Positions 63,958-64,000 of a DNA stretch of 64,000 nt are shown one piece after another. This DNA comes from Paenibacillus solani. GTDB taxonomy: Bacteria > Bacillota > Bacilli > Paenibacillales > Paenibacillaceae. The notes beneath the pieces are model-generated. The model had not been told where the DNA came from. It ran no database searches and was given only the letters and a program-made list of their open reading frames with translations. The stretch lies in contig NZ_LIUT01000001.1 in the NCBI RefSeq assembly GCF_001277345.1, positions 3,420,675 to 3,484,674 on the forward strand, given 5' to 3'. The number at the start of each line of letters is the position of its first letter. Position 1 is the first letter of the stretch. A program made the position numbers and the translations under genes.

Positions 63958-64000
63958 TTGGGTAATTAATAAGTATGATGAGACGATATGAAATACGTGA

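Overview
The window is chromosomal DNA of a low-to-moderate GC, spore-forming Firmicute, most likely a Paenibacillus. This rests on gene content and protein style: a tetraprenyl-beta-curcumene synthase family protein, a YjcZ-like glycine-rich peptide, a bacterial nitric oxide synthase, GlpP, YtxG/YtxH-like proteins, a LysM-M14 peptidase, copper-amine-oxidase-N domains, and frequent TTG/GTG starts behind strong AGGAGG sites. No phage, insertion sequence, CRISPR array or rRNA operon is visible. Most genes are housekeeping.

Layout. 1-9.3 kb: 3' end of a citramalate synthase gene, a membrane thioredoxin, an apparent operon amtB / DUF294 nucleotidyltransferase / DnaQ-like exonuclease under a perfect GlnR/TnrA-type box, MerR + YugP-type protease, a GltC-like LysR regulator, a rhomboid protease, thiol peroxidase, and a DUF1499 protein. 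9.4-9.66 kb holds a 6S RNA gene with its own promoter. 9.7-24 kb: DUF624 membrane protein, YjcZ-like peptide, DEAD-box helicase with a long leader, YitT protein, putative glycoside hydrolase, MATE pump, ytpB-like / pfkA pair, cold-shock protein, oligoendopeptidase F, LapA-like protein, M42 peptidase. 24-35.4 kb: ABC-F protein, DUF92, FAH-family, GDPD, CapA-type protein, hemE-hemH, an MFS pump, an O-methyltransferase and an RlmL-type methyltransferase. 35.6-46.3 kb: LTA-synthase-type phosphoglycerol transferase, small conserved proteins, LysM-M14 peptidase, murI, nos, ytxGH-like pair, an orphan DUF86 protein, Dabb protein, and a regulator made of two copies of one helix-turn-helix module. 46.49 kb: a tRNA-Leu(CAG) whose acceptor 3' strand looks degenerate. 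46.7-52.7 kb: copper-amine-oxidase-N protein, MgtC-like protein, glpP, HAD phosphatase and glpD with a GlpP-type leader. 52.8-59.8 kb: an accessory sugar locus of two convergent cassettes (AraC / oxidoreductase / TIM barrels). 59.8-63.8 kb: aminotransferase, ddl and a MocR-type regulator with a PdxR-like operator, plus a duplicated hairpin-bearing repeat.

How parts work together. The nitrogen block couples ammonium uptake with a GlnD-like nucleotidyltransferase and a nuclease. The glp block pairs the dehydrogenase with the antiterminator that should act on its leader. The 52.8-59.8 kb locus looks like an oxidoreductive sugar/cyclitol pathway without its own transporter. The last genes link PLP-dependent regulation with D-Ala-D-Ala synthesis. 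I did not find one clearly unprecedented multi-gene system; the best leads are the GlnR-box operon, the convergent cassettes, the tandem-HTH regulator, the degenerate tRNA and the MocR/ddl locus. All family assignments come from reading the translated sequences, with no database search.
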